Shown: positions 11,496 to 22,699, counted from the stretch's first letter. The stretch is DNA of 64,000 bases from Tessaracoccus timonensis (GCF_900343145.1 NZ_LT996886.1:1674001-1738000), one strand, 5' to 3'. Made by a program: numbers and translations. The notes: a model not told the origin generated them from the letters alone.

Positions 11496-11855
11496 ATCGA
11501 CACCATCACGCTGACGGGGGTACGCGCCCGAGGCTTCCACGGAGTCCTTCCCGAGGAGCGAGCTAACGGGCAGGATTTCGTCGTTGACGTGGTCATGGCC
11601 GTGGCATCCTGGCCGAGTGACGATGACCTCGCGTCCACGATCGACTACTCGGAGGTTGCCGACTTGGTGGTAGCCACCGTCGAGTCCGGCCCCTACCAGC
11701 TGATCGAGACACTGGCGCAGGCAATTGCCCAGGCCATCCTGGAACGCCAGCCGCTCGCCTCGTCAGTGAGTGTTACTGTGCATAAGCCGAGCGCCCCACT
11801 TCGCCCGGCGTTCACCGACGTGGCGGTCACCATCACTAGGAGCAGACAGACATGA
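11496..11855 (+). CDS. folB: dihydroneopterin aldolase, apparently with an ATC start
   Basis: Converts dihydroneopterin to 6-hydroxymethyl-dihydropterin. The reading frame gives DTITLTGVRARGFHGVLPEE at the amino end, with the family's G-x-HGVxxEE motif, then a 119-residue protein of the usual length. A TGA at 11487-11489 closes the frame upstream. No ATG, GTG or TTG occurs before the conserved region; the codon where homologues have Met is ATC (11496-11498), with GGTGAGG four bases upstream. A CTG at 11508 is the other option. The first conventional start, inside the gene at about 11589, would remove the conserved head. It overlaps folK by ATGA. Confidence 0.88.
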   Translation: MDTITLTGVRARGFHGVLPEERANGQDFVVDVVMAVASWPSDDDLASTIDYSEVADLVVATVESGPYQLIETLAQAIAQAILERQPLASSVSVTVHKPSAPLRPAFTDVAVTITRSRQT

Positions 11856-12415
11856 GTAACGCACCGTTTGACCTCGATGTCGACACTCTCGGCAACTTGC
11901 GTCCCATTTCGAAGGTCGTGTTCAGCCTCGGCTCGAACCAGGGAGATTCCGCAGAGATCCTCCAAGAGGCCGTTGACTTCCTCGCCGATACCCCTGACCT
12001 CATGCTCGTTGAGGTGTCCCCGGTGTACGAAACGAAGCCGTGGGGTGAGGTGCAAGACCAGCCGAACTTTCTGAACATGGTGGTCATCGCGGAGTCGACG
12101 CTGGAGCCACTCACGCTCCTCGACCGTGCGCATGCCATCGAGGAGAACTTCGGGCGCGAGCGCACCATTCCGGGCGGTCCCCGCACGCTCGACATTGACA
12201 TCATCATGGTGGGCAAGCGCGTCTCGGAGGATGCCATCGAGCTGCCCCACCCCTACGCTCACGAGCGCGCCTTCGTGCTGGTTCCGTGGCTCGACGTCGA
12301 TCCGGATGGCGAGCTCGAGGGGCACGGCCCCATTGCTGACCTCGTCGAAGATATGGATACCGACGGCGTCACCCTCCGAAGCGACATCGTCATCTCGGCG
12401 GCAACGGGCTTTTGA
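11852..12415 (+). CDS. folK: 2-amino-4-hydroxy-6-hydroxymethyldihydropteridine pyrophosphokinase
   Basis: Transfers pyrophosphate from ATP to hydroxymethyl-dihydropterin, supplying the FolP substrate. Typical segments are VVFSLGSNQGDS, VYETKPWG, FGRERTIPGGPRTLDIDII and LPHPYAHERAFVLVPW. It has 187 residues, including a non-conserved leader of about 20 residues before the first strand. The ATG overlaps folB, and its own stop overlaps the next gene's TTG (TTGA). Confidence 0.95.
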   Translation: MSNAPFDLDVDTLGNLRPISKVVFSLGSNQGDSAEILQEAVDFLADTPDLMLVEVSPVYETKPWGEVQDQPNFLNMVVIAESTLEPLTLLDRAHAIEENFGRERTIPGGPRTLDIDIIMVGKRVSEDAIELPHPYAHERAFVLVPWLDVDPDGELEGHGPIADLVEDMDTDGVTLRSDIVISAATGF

Positions 12416-12894
12416 GTAAGGTCACGCTCACCACCCCGCGTCAGGCGGTCGTCGCCGTCCTGGCGGGGGCTCTGTTGATGGGGGGTGGGCTGGCGATTTA
12501 CGATCGCCTCGCCGCCTACCCACCGGTGGTGCCGTGGACGGTGCCCGTCGCGCTGGGCGTGGTGAGCCTCGTCGGCATCGTCTACGCGCTGTGCATTCCG
12601 AAGCGTTTAGAGGAGCGCAAGCTCGGTTCGCAGGAAGCCATGGTTGCCCTCATCACTGGGAAGGCGATGGTACTGAGCGGCGCGGCGCTGGCGGGCGCCA
12701 ACACGGTGTACGTGATGAAATTCGTGTCCGCTATCGAGGCGGAAACACCGCTGCAGCGTGTGATACACGGGGGCGGAACGCTCGTCGCGAGCATCTTATT
12801 AGCGGTGGCAGGCTCCATGATTGAACACCGCTTGCGCATCCAACAACCCCCGGACGAAAAAGATACGCACCACGCCGACGCAACCGTCGCATAA
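12412..12894 (+). CDS. DUF3180 family membrane protein
   Basis: Membrane protein of 160 residues with four hydrophobic helices (about 12-30, 42-62, 78-98, 112-132) and a short charged cytoplasmic tail. The position immediately after folK and the opening VTLTTPRQAVVA fit the actinobacterial DUF3180 family, whose function is unknown. The start is TTG 12412, overlapping the folK stop by four bases, so it is coupled to the folate operon. Confidence 0.82.
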   Translation: MSKVTLTTPRQAVVAVLAGALLMGGGLAIYDRLAAYPPVVPWTVPVALGVVSLVGIVYALCIPKRLEERKLGSQEAMVALITGKAMVLSGAALAGANTVYVMKFVSAIEAETPLQRVIHGGGTLVASILLAVAGSMIEHRLRIQQPPDEKDTHHADATVA

Positions 12895-12909
12895 AGAAGT
12901 TGTAACAGT

Positions 12910-12921
12910 TAGCATGCAACC
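12910..12921 (+). promoter_or_regulatory. candidate leaderless promoter (-10) before 12922
   Basis: TAGCAT at 12910-12915 is followed by six bases and then the ATG of the next gene, so transcription would start at or next to the A of the start codon. No Shine-Dalgarno sequence is present between them. No clear -35 hexamer. Confidence 0.45.
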
Positions 12922-13554
12922 ATGTCTGGTCGTCATTTCGCATCGTCAAAGAACGAACGAAACACTGCGCTGCTCATCCTCGGTATTGGCGCGCTTGCAG
13001 CAGTAGCGTCGATGTTCGGCAATATCTGGGTGGTGCGCGCAGGTGTTGTGGTTGCCATTGTGATGGCGATATTTGCCCTGTATGTGTCTTTCCTTGAGGT
13101 TAAGCGAATCCGCGAGGAGCACAGCGAGGCGCTGCGTCGCGAGTCTGATATCCGCATGGCGCTTTCCGACAAGCACCACGCCGATTCGGTGGCGATGATC
13201 GATCGCTTCAACGCTCGCGCTGAGAACCTCAATGCCATCATCGCGAAGTTGCGTTCGCAGCTTGGGGCCGCGAAGAAGGAGCTGAGCTCCATGCGTGGCA
13301 ACGCGGCGTGGCTGCGTGCCGAGGTGGCGGAGCGCCAGTCGCGCATTGAAGAGCTCACTGCCCGGATCGCCGAGCTCGAATCGCAGCTCGACGAGGCCGA
13401 CCAGGAGCACTCCATCGTCGAGCTCCCCGAAGCTTCGTCTCTCTACCCGCAGGTGGGCGACATCTGGGGCGAAGATGAGCATCCGACGATCATTGACCTC
13501 GCGAAGCTCCACCTCGACGAAGTGCTTGGCGAAGACCTCCGCAAGCACGCCTGA
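12922..13554 (+). CDS. membrane-anchored coiled-coil protein, function unknown
   Basis: Protein of 210 residues. Two hydrophobic helices at about residues 15-33 and 38-58 are followed by a long helical, charged region (about 60-165) with heptad-like Leu/Ala spacing such as RIEELTARIAELESQLDEADQEH, a probable coiled coil facing the cytoplasm, and an acidic tail (GDIWGEDEHPTIIDLAKLHL). I do not recognise the family. It follows the folate operon by 27 bases but may have its own leaderless promoter. It could be a cell-envelope or division scaffold; that is a guess from architecture. Confidence 0.75.
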   Translation: MSGRHFASSKNERNTALLILGIGALAAVASMFGNIWVVRAGVVVAIVMAIFALYVSFLEVKRIREEHSEALRRESDIRMALSDKHHADSVAMIDRFNARAENLNAIIAKLRSQLGAAKKELSSMRGNAAWLRAEVAERQSRIEELTARIAELESQLDEADQEHSIVELPEASSLYPQVGDIWGEDEHPTIIDLAKLHLDEVLGEDLRKHA

Positions 13555-13562
13555 ACGGCGAA

Positions 13563-14660
13563 CTACTTGTCGGCATCGCCGACGCCGTAGCCCACGGTGG
13601 CGACGGCGTCGGCGATCTGCGTTTCTGGGGTGCCTTCCAGCGCCTGCCCGAGTGCCGAGAGGTTGGCGAACGACGGCGTGCGCAGCGCTAGACGCCAGGG
13701 TGTTGCGCCGCCTCGAGACACGAGCAGGCTTCCAGCGATGCCCCACGGTGCCTCGAGCTCAGCCCAGTGCTCTCCTTCGGGGACTTTGAGGCGACGCGCG
13801 AGACGTACAGACACTTCACCCGGACGGTCAGCCACCCCCGCGAGCAGTGCGTCTGCCATGGCGGCAGAGGTGCGCAGCTCGTCGACGAGCACCGCGAGGC
13901 GGGCGTGCCCGTCGCCTGCCGTGCGCGTGGGTGCCGGCTGGAAGACGTCCGAGTAGGCGAGGTAGCCGCGTGCTCGGCGGTCGAGGTCGAGGCCGGCAGC
14001 GCGCCCGACAGGGCCCGACAGCCCATATGCCCGGCAGGCATTGGCGTCGAGTGTCGCAAGGTCGCGGTAGCGCTCGGTGGCACCGAGTGCTTGCTCGCAC
14101 AGGTCTGCGATGCGGAGCACATCGTCGAGGGGGAGTTGCCAGCCGCCGGGTATGTCCGACGCGAGCCCGCCCACGCGGTTCAGCATGGGGTGGATGCGGT
14201 TGCCTGACCACGCGAGCACGGCGTCGCGCATCGCATCCACGGTGGCCCACAGCTGCGCTGCGGCGTCGCCGTCGAGGAGCACGGACAGGAACGAGAGGTG
14301 GCTGTGGATGCGCGCGGTTTCGGCGAGGAGCGTGCGCAGCCAGGTGGCGCGGGGTGGTGCGACGAGCCGCATGGCTTGCTCAATGGCGAGGGTTGCGCAC
14401 AGCTCGCCGGAGAATGCTGAGAGCCAATCGTGGCGGTCTGCCAACATGATTCCTGCTCGCCAATCGCGTACTTCAAAGAGTTTCTCCGCGCCACGATGGC
14501 CGTAACCAGGCTGGACCACGACGTTGCGCCATAGCCCGTCAACAACATCAGCTTCCACGGCGATAAATCCCGTGTTTGTGGGGTGGCGATAGCCGAGAGA
14601 AATATGTGCATGCCCCGGCAGCGACATCGCTCCGATGCAATAGTGCTGGCGACGTATCAC
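13563..14660 (-). CDS. orphan NADH-quinone oxidoreductase subunit D-like protein
   Basis: Homologue of the 49-kDa NuoD/Nqo4 subunit of respiratory complex I, with no other nuo gene near it. Family blocks can be followed along the protein: RHPTNTG for HPSTHG, GHRGAEKL for HRGTEKL, LAETARIHSHL for LAELNRIASHL, RIHPMLNRVGG for RMHPNYFRPGG, and GLSGPVGRAAGLDLD. The quinone-site Tyr (DRLDY in true NuoD) is Trp here (DRHDW), and the protein is 365 rather than about 400-440 residues. The start GTG 14660 has AAGGGG upstream. It may have lost electron-transfer function or act in an alternative complex. Confidence 0.75.
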   Translation of the reverse strand: MIRRQHYCIGAMSLPGHAHISLGYRHPTNTGFIAVEADVVDGLWRNVVVQPGYGHRGAEKLFEVRDWRAGIMLADRHDWLSAFSGELCATLAIEQAMRLVAPPRATWLRTLLAETARIHSHLSFLSVLLDGDAAAQLWATVDAMRDAVLAWSGNRIHPMLNRVGGLASDIPGGWQLPLDDVLRIADLCEQALGATERYRDLATLDANACRAYGLSGPVGRAAGLDLDRRARGYLAYSDVFQPAPTRTAGDGHARLAVLVDELRTSAAMADALLAGVADRPGEVSVRLARRLKVPEGEHWAELEAPWGIAGSLLVSRGGATPWRLALRTPSFANLSALGQALEGTPETQIADAVATVGYGVGDADK

Positions 14661-14728
14661 AACGCCCCTTTCTGATATCGAGCTCGTGTACCCTGGGAAC
14701 TGAATTATTCAATTCTGAAAGGATGACA

Positions 14729-15058
14729 ATGGCTCGTAAGGTTGAAGTAACGCTCGTCGACGACATCGACGGAGGCGTGGCAACGGCTACTGTGCAATTC
14801 GCATTCGCCGGTGTGCAGTACGAGATTGACCTCAACGACGACAATACCGCGAAGTTTGAGAAGGCCCTCGCTCCCTACATCGAGCACGGCCGCAAGGTGT
14901 CGGCAACCCGTCGTCGCGGGCGCAAGGCCGCCGCAGCTGGTGGCGCGAAGGTGGCGCCGGGTGAAGTACGTGCCTGGGCGGCCGCGAACGGCATGGAGGT
15001 GTCGTCGCGTGGGCGCATTCCGGCCGACGTGATGGAGGCGTACCTCGCCGCGAACTGA
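14729..15058 (+). CDS. lsr2: Lsr2 nucleoid-associated protein
   Basis: H-NS-like xenogeneic silencer of actinobacteria that bridges AT-rich DNA. The amino-terminal dimerisation domain begins MARKVEVTLVDDIDGG. A basic linker (ATRRRGRKAAAAGG) leads to the DNA-binding domain with the AT-hook-like RGR (SSRGRIPADV). It has 109 residues, the expected size. I chose ATG 14729, with AAAGG six bases upstream, over ATG 14723, which has no spacing. The leader has an AT-rich inverted repeat (GAATT/AATTC, 14702-14715), which might allow autoregulation. Confidence 0.95.
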   Translation: MARKVEVTLVDDIDGGVATATVQFAFAGVQYEIDLNDDNTAKFEKALAPYIEHGRKVSATRRRGRKAAAAGGAKVAPGEVRAWAAANGMEVSSRGRIPADVMEAYLAAN

Positions 15059-15152
15059 TCGGTTGGCCCGCTTGTGGCCGTGTTCGCGATGAGAGAATCC
15101 AGGTTCGGTGTATCCATGGGTAAGCTGGGTTGCACTCAACATGGAGGGACGG

Positions 15153-17660
<2,508 letters not shown>

Positions 17661-17676
17661 CGCCTGACAAGCACGA

Positions 17677-17713
17677 ACAGGGCCGTCACCGAACTTGGGT
17701 GGCGGCCCTGTTT
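17677..17713 (+). terminator. rho-independent terminator after clpC
   Basis: A 14-bp stem (ACAGGGCCGTCACC with GGTGGCGGCCCTGT, one G-T type mismatch) with an 8-base loop lies 16 bases after the clpC stop and is followed by TTT. It also separates clpC from the convergent ABC gene at 17763. Confidence 0.8.
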
Positions 17714-17762
17714 GCGTGCAAGAACAATCCCGCACCCTGCGCGCGGGGCTCCCAGGCAGTAG

Positions 17763-18737
17763 CTAAGCCGGCGTGATCGCCCCGGAGCGCAGGCGTACGC
17801 GCACCTGCTCGTCGGTGATGCGCTGGGGAGCCTCGACGGTGGCACGTTGCCCGTCGGGAAGCTGCACGGTGATCACGAAGTGGTCGACGGTCATGGATTG
17901 GTCGACGACGGGCACCGTGACGCCGTGGTCGTCGAGCTCGAGGCTGCGGGCGCCGATACCGAGCACGTAGCCGTCGTCGAGTGTGCCGCTCCATCCGAGG
18001 GCCCGCGCCGTCGGGGCGTCGACGAACGTGTGGAATCCGAGGAAGCCCGCCACCTGTTTGCTGGCGGGCCTGGACCACAGCACGTCGGGCTCGGCGCGCT
18101 GCAGCACCTTGCCCTCGTCCATCACAGCCACGGAATCGGCGACGGTGAATGCCTCCTCTTGGTCGTGGGTCACGTAGATGGCGGTGGTGTGGGTTTGCGT
18201 GAGAATGCGCCGCAGCTCGTCGGCGAGGCGACGTCGCAGGCCGGTGTCGAGCGCGGAGAGTGGTTCGTCGAGCAGCAACATGCGCGGGCTCGGCGCGAGA
18301 GAGCGGGCCAGTGCCACGCGCTGTGCCTGCCCGCCAGACAGCTCGTTGGGTTTGCGGTCGCCGTAGCCGGGGAGCCCGACGAGATCAAGCAGCTCCTCCA
18401 CCCGGCGGCGCTTCGCCAGCTTGTCGAAGGCGTTCAGGCCGTAGGCGACGTTCTTGGCGATGGTCATCGTCGGAAACAGCTGGCCGTCCTGAAACACCAG
18501 GCCGAACTTGCGTTTGTGCACCTTCACGTTGGCGAGATCTTCGTCATCCCACATGATGCGCCCGGCAGATAACGGCTCGAGCCCGATCACGGCCCGCAGC
18601 AGCGACGATTTCCCGCACCCCGACGGGCCCAGCAGCGCTAGCACGTGGCCGGGCCCAACCTCGAACGAGGCGTCGTCGACGGCGAGCGTGTCGCCGTATC
18701 GCACGGACACGTTCTCGACGCGTAGACCGTTGCTCAC
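17763..18737 (-). CDS. thiQ: thiamine ABC transporter ATP-binding protein (ThiQ-like)
   Basis: ATPase of a binding-protein-dependent importer. Walker A GPSGCGKSS, Q-loop FQDG, signature LSGGQAQR, Walker B LLLDEPLSALD and H-loop THDQEEA are all present in the first 210 residues. A C-terminal regulatory region of about 110 residues follows, longer than in E. coli ThiQ and more like sulfate/iron-type ATPases. The start GTG 18737 overlaps the permease stop by four bases. Thiamine is assigned from the TPP riboswitch heading the operon. Confidence 0.85.
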   Translation of the reverse strand: MSNGLRVENVSVRYGDTLAVDDASFEVGPGHVLALLGPSGCGKSSLLRAVIGLEPLSAGRIMWDDEDLANVKVHKRKFGLVFQDGQLFPTMTIAKNVAYGLNAFDKLAKRRRVEELLDLVGLPGYGDRKPNELSGGQAQRVALARSLAPSPRMLLLDEPLSALDTGLRRRLADELRRILTQTHTTAIYVTHDQEEAFTVADSVAVMDEGKVLQRAEPDVLWSRPASKQVAGFLGFHTFVDAPTARALGWSGTLDDGYVLGIGARSLELDDHGVTVPVVDQSMTVDHFVITVQLPDGQRATVEAPQRITDEQVRVRLRSGAITPA

Positions 18738-20335
18738 CAGGAATCGACCTCCTTCGGTCGTGCGCGCTCTGCGACGACCATCACCGTTGCCGTCAATACT
18801 GCCAGCACCACCGACGCCGCCATCGCCATGACATAGTTGCCGCCGGTCGGGCGGCTGAAGAGCCGGAAAATCAGCACGGGCAGGGTGGGTTCGGTGGGGC
18901 GGACGAGGAAGCTCGTCGCGCCGAACTCTCCCAGGCTGGTGGCGAGCGCAAACCCGACGGCGAGGCCAAGCCCCCGCCCAAGCGCCGGCAGCTCGATCGT
19001 CGTCAACACCCTGAGCGGCGACGCGCCGAGTACCTGCGCAGCCTGCAGCTGGCGCGGGTCGATGGCTCGAAGCGTGGGTAGGAGGGTGCGCACCACCATC
19101 GGCAGCGCGACGACGGCCTGCGCGATCGGTACGAGCACGAGCGACGAGCGCAGATCGAGCGGCGGGCGGTTGAGCGTAATCAGATAACCGAACCCGACGG
19201 TAACCGCCGATACCCCGAGCGGGAGCATGAAGACGTTCTCAGTGGCGCCGAGCCACCAACGCCCGGATACAGACCGCGGGCGACGCGAGACCACGAGCGC
19301 GACGAGCACACCCAGCACCAGCGCGATGATGGCCGCGGCGACGGCGGTCGTCAGCGTCGCGCGAATCGCCGACCCGAGCTGCCCGTCGAGCAGCCCCCGA
19401 TACCCGGCGAGGCTCCATTCGCCATTCACCCGCAGCGAGCGCACCACGAGCCCCGCGAGCGGCACCACCAGCAGCAACAAACACACCGCGCCCGTGAACA
19501 GGAGCGCCGGCCAGTCGCGGCGCCAGGTGAGCGCATCGCTGCTCGTGCTCTCTGGCAGGAGGCGCAGGGCAGCTTGGGCTCGTCGCTGCCAAGCACTCGT
19601 GATCCACAAGCAGATTGTCACGACGACCACCTGCGCGATAGAGAGCGCGGCGGCAGCGGAGAGGTTGAATACCTGGGTGGTTTGGAACCAGATCTCCGTC
19701 TCGATGGTTTGGTACTTGCCGCGCCCGAGGGTCATGACGATGCCGAACCCGGACGCGCAAAACAGGAACACCAACGACGCCGCGGAGACGATGGCGGGCA
19801 CGAGCGCGGGGAGCGTCACGGTGAGGCTCGCGTGCAGCGGCGACGCGCCGAGCGCCTGCGCGGCTTGCGCCTGGCGTGGGTCAATGCGAGCCCACAGCGC
19901 CCCGACGGTGCGCACCACCACCGAGTAGTTGAAGAACACCATCGCGAGCACAATCCCCACCACCGGCGGCGGGCCACTGAACGCAATGCCCACCACCACC
20001 GTCGGGAGTACGAACGGGACGGTCACGAGCCCGCGCAGCAACTGCTGGCCGGGGAAGCGGAGCCGGTACAGCACGTAGGCGCCGACGATGCCTGCCGCGA
20101 CGCACAGCAGCGTCGCGAGTGACGCCGTGCCGAGGGTGAACCACAAGGCTCGCCAGGTGCGCTGCGACGTCGCCACCTTGACGAACCCGTCGAGCGTCCA
20201 GCCCGTCTCGTCGTGGAAACCTCGCGCTACCAGCGTCGCCGCTGGCCAGGCGAAGAAGAGGGTGAGGAATACAGCTGGCACCGCCGCGACGATGACCCAC
20301 GCGACGGCGCCAGCTCGAGGAAGGTGCCTCGTCAC
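18734..20335 (-). CDS. thiP: thiamine ABC transporter permease (ThiP-like, fused two-half type)
   Basis: Permease of 533 residues with about 12 hydrophobic helices in two homologous halves, as in ThiP/SfuB proteins. Each half has an EAA-type coupling loop: AQALGASPLHASLTVTLPAL and AQVLGASPLRVLTTIELPAL. It presumably passes thiamine or its phosphates across the membrane. I prefer GTG 20335, overlapping the binding-protein stop by GTGA; an in-frame ATG at 20356 would add seven residues and a larger overlap. Confidence 0.87.
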   Translation of the reverse strand: MTRHLPRAGAVAWVIVAAVPAVFLTLFFAWPAATLVARGFHDETGWTLDGFVKVATSQRTWRALWFTLGTASLATLLCVAAGIVGAYVLYRLRFPGQQLLRGLVTVPFVLPTVVVGIAFSGPPPVVGIVLAMVFFNYSVVVRTVGALWARIDPRQAQAAQALGASPLHASLTVTLPALVPAIVSAASLVFLFCASGFGIVMTLGRGKYQTIETEIWFQTTQVFNLSAAAALSIAQVVVVTICLWITSAWQRRAQAALRLLPESTSSDALTWRRDWPALLFTGAVCLLLLVVPLAGLVVRSLRVNGEWSLAGYRGLLDGQLGSAIRATLTTAVAAAIIALVLGVLVALVVSRRPRSVSGRWWLGATENVFMLPLGVSAVTVGFGYLITLNRPPLDLRSSLVLVPIAQAVVALPMVVRTLLPTLRAIDPRQLQAAQVLGASPLRVLTTIELPALGRGLGLAVGFALATSLGEFGATSFLVRPTEPTLPVLIFRLFSRPTGGNYVMAMAASVVLAVLTATVMVVAERARPKEVDSW

Positions 20336-21372
20336 TGACCGATGGCCTCGGTCCATTCGTTCAGCCAGTCTTCGCGACCTTCGTCGATCTTGTCCGGGGA
20401 CAGCTCGATGGGCTTGTCAGCAAGCGGTGCGAACTTCGCCCAATCCTCAGGTAGCTTCGTGTCTCCCAGCGCCGGGTACATGTACATGTTGTCCGGGATG
20501 GAGGCCTGCACCTCGGGGGAGAGCAGGAAGTCGACGAACTTCTTGGCGCCCTCCGGGTTGGCTGCGCCCTTCAGCACGGCTGCGTATTCCACCTGGCGGA
20601 AGCAGGTGTCGGGGAGGTTGACCGTCGTGGACTCGCCGTCGTCGCCAATCGTCCACGCGGGAGAGGAAGCGTAGCTGAGCACGAGCGGGCGGTCACCCTT
20701 GCCTTCGCCTTGCGAGAACTCGACGTTGTAAGCCTCGGTCCAGCCGGAGACCACGCTCATGCCGTTGGCGTCGAGCTGCTTCCAGTAGTCGAGCCAGCCG
20801 TCCCCCTTGGCGCCGATGGTGGCGAACATGAAGGCCAGGCCAGGCGACGACGACGCCGGGCTGGAGACGACGAGGAGGTCCTTGTACTCGGGCTTGGTGA
20901 GATCGTCGAGGGTCCCCGGGATCTCGAGCTTCTTCTCCTCGAACCACTGGCGGTCAGCGTTGATGCACACATCGCCGAAGTCGATGGGGGACATCTGCTC
21001 GGTGGCCATGGCCTTGGCCTGCTCGTCGAGTTTGTCGGAGAGGTACGGGTCGATGACGCCCTCGGATTCCGCGCGGGAAGCGAAGGTGTTGTCGATGCCG
21101 AAGACGACGTCGCCGAGCGGGGAATCCTTGGTGAGCAGCAGCTGGTTCACCATGGCGCCCGCGTCATCCATGGGGGAGTAGGTGACTTCGAGGCCTGATT
21201 CCTTCTCGAACTTCGCCTTCAGCTCGTCGGGAAGATTGAACGACGCGTGGGACACGACTGTCAGCTTCTTGGTTTCTGTGGCCGGTGCCGATTCGTTCGT
21301 CGACTCGGTACCCGATCCGCATGCGGCGACGGCGAGGGCAGCGAGCCCGACGGCGAGAACACGGAATTTCAT
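20332..21372 (-). CDS. thiB: thiamine ABC transporter substrate-binding lipoprotein (ThiB-like)
   Basis: Extracellular solute-binding protein of 346 residues. The signal peptide ends in a lipobox (AALAVAAC, Cys near residue 18) followed by a Ser/Thr/Glu-rich linker. The body (LTVVSHASFNLPDELKAKFE at the start) resembles the TbpA/ThiB and iron-binding clusters. I chose the ATG at 21372, with AGGAGG six bases upstream. First gene after the TPP riboswitch, then thiP and thiQ with overlaps. Confidence 0.88.
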   Translation of the reverse strand: MKFRVLAVGLAALAVAACGSGTESTNESAPATETKKLTVVSHASFNLPDELKAKFEKESGLEVTYSPMDDAGAMVNQLLLTKDSPLGDVVFGIDNTFASRAESEGVIDPYLSDKLDEQAKAMATEQMSPIDFGDVCINADRQWFEEKKLEIPGTLDDLTKPEYKDLLVVSSPASSSPGLAFMFATIGAKGDGWLDYWKQLDANGMSVVSGWTEAYNVEFSQGEGKGDRPLVLSYASSPAWTIGDDGESTTVNLPDTCFRQVEYAAVLKGAANPEGAKKFVDFLLSPEVQASIPDNMYMYPALGDTKLPEDWAKFAPLADKPIELSPDKIDEGREDWLNEWTEAIGQ

Positions 21373-21416
21373 TATTCCTCCTGGTCTGTTGGGCTTGGCC
21401 AAAGCCAAGGAGAATT

Positions 21417-21503
21417 ACTCACTCCCTACGCCGGTACGAACCGGATCAGGTTGAGGGTCTGCAGCTCCTGCACTCTCAGCGCCCTTGTGGCGCTCCCCTG
21501 TGG
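21417..21503 (-). ncRNA. TPP riboswitch (THI element)
   Basis: Read on the minus strand, this leader shows the conserved THI-box pieces in order: CAGGGGAGC, GCTGAGAG, ACCCTC, AACCTGATCC and CGTACCGGCGTAGGGA. It lies 45 bases before the thiB ATG and directly after the 3' end of disA. In this family thiamine pyrophosphate binding represses the downstream genes, in actinobacteria often by blocking translation. No clear terminator stem follows, which agrees with translational control. It ties the ABC operon to thiamine. Confidence 0.93.
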
Positions 21504-21517
21504 TGTTCAGAACCTTA

Positions 21518-22576
21518 TCAGGAGGGATCAGAGCGGGCGAATGCGGATTCGCCGATGCGCAAGAGCGCGTCGCGGATGAGTCGGGCACGCTGCTCGCCAA
21601 CGCCGTCGATCTCCATGAGCTGGGCCCTGCTGGCGGTGAGGAGCTCCTGCAGCGAGTGTTGCGGTAGCAGGAGGTCGACGATGCCCGCGGGCAGACGGCC
21701 GATCGTCGTCAATGCGCGGTAGCCGTATGTGGTGAGGTGCTGCTCCAAGTGGACGGCGTGGCCGAAGCCCATGCGTTCCGCGATGAGGTGGTGCCCGAGG
21801 AGCTCTTCGGGGGTGAAGTTTTGCAGACTGTCGAGTTGGAACTCCGACGGGGTCTCGAGGTTGTGGGCGTAGTCCTTCGTGAGCAGCTCGGCGAGATCGT
21901 TGAGCGGGGCGGCGAGCTCCGCGTGCTGCATGGCGAGCAGGCGTCCTTCGGCGCCCAGGATGGTGATGTTGAAGTCCATCTCGGCTGAGAGGCGTCGGGC
22001 CAGCTCGTAACGGTGCGCGACGGCGGTGAGGTCGCGGACGGTCACCTGGTTCGCCACTTCGAGGGCGGTGAGCTGGTTGACGGTTTCCCCCAGCCGCTGC
22101 ACGACGCTGTTCAGGGCACCGAGGGTCTGCGTGCCTCGGCTGATGACGTCGCCGGCCTTTTCGACGACGTGTCGGCGCCCGTTGATGAACAGCGAGACGG
22201 TGCCCATCGACGCGGAGACGCTGATCACGGGCACGCCGGCGGCCTGCGCTGTGCGGTCGGCGGAGCGGTGGCGGGTGCCGGTTTCGGCGGTGGGGAGATC
22301 GCCAGGCGGCACCATGTGTACGCCTGCTGCGACGATGCGGGTGAGGTCGTTGCTGAGGATGATGGCGCCGTCGAGCTTGGCGAGCTCGCGCAGCGCCTGG
22401 GCGGAGAAGTCGACGTCGATTGTGAAGCCGCCCGACGACACCTTCTGCACCTGCCGGTTGTTGCCCATCACGATGAGCGCGCCGGTGCGGCCATGGAGAA
22501 TACGGTCAATACCTTCGCGCAGCGGTGTGCCCGGAGCGAGTTGCTTCAGGTAGCGCTGCAACATGGATCGAGACAC
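21518..22576 (-). CDS. disA: DNA integrity scanning diadenylate cyclase DisA
   Basis: Makes cyclic di-AMP from two ATP and slides on DNA, coupling the signal to DNA damage. The DAC domain has DGA at about residues 69-71 and the RHR motif at about 102-104 (TGTRHRSADRTA). A helical spine follows, then a helix-hairpin-helix domain (LMEIDGVGEQRARLIRDAL) at the end. The start is GTG 22576, with GAGGAGGGG just upstream, giving 352 residues, the normal length. disA is usually beside radA; here 3.6 kb separates them. Confidence 0.95.
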   Translation of the reverse strand: MSRSMLQRYLKQLAPGTPLREGIDRILHGRTGALIVMGNNRQVQKVSSGGFTIDVDFSAQALRELAKLDGAIILSNDLTRIVAAGVHMVPPGDLPTAETGTRHRSADRTAQAAGVPVISVSASMGTVSLFINGRRHVVEKAGDVISRGTQTLGALNSVVQRLGETVNQLTALEVANQVTVRDLTAVAHRYELARRLSAEMDFNITILGAEGRLLAMQHAELAAPLNDLAELLTKDYAHNLETPSEFQLDSLQNFTPEELLGHHLIAERMGFGHAVHLEQHLTTYGYRALTTIGRLPAGIVDLLLPQHSLQELLTASRAQLMEIDGVGEQRARLIRDALLRIGESAFARSDPS

Positions 22577-22699
22577 GGGCCCCTCCTCGTGGGATACACA
22601 CCAGGATACTGAACGTTCCTCATGTGCCTGTAGCGAACGCACCGGGATTTCGCAGTGGTGGCCCATACGATGGCATTAGGTACGTGTGAGAGGAGAGCC

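Noticed and set aside
15059-15152. ClgR or heat-shock operator before clpC
   Set aside because: Searching by eye, no sequence fits the ClgR or HAIR palindromes well enough to report.
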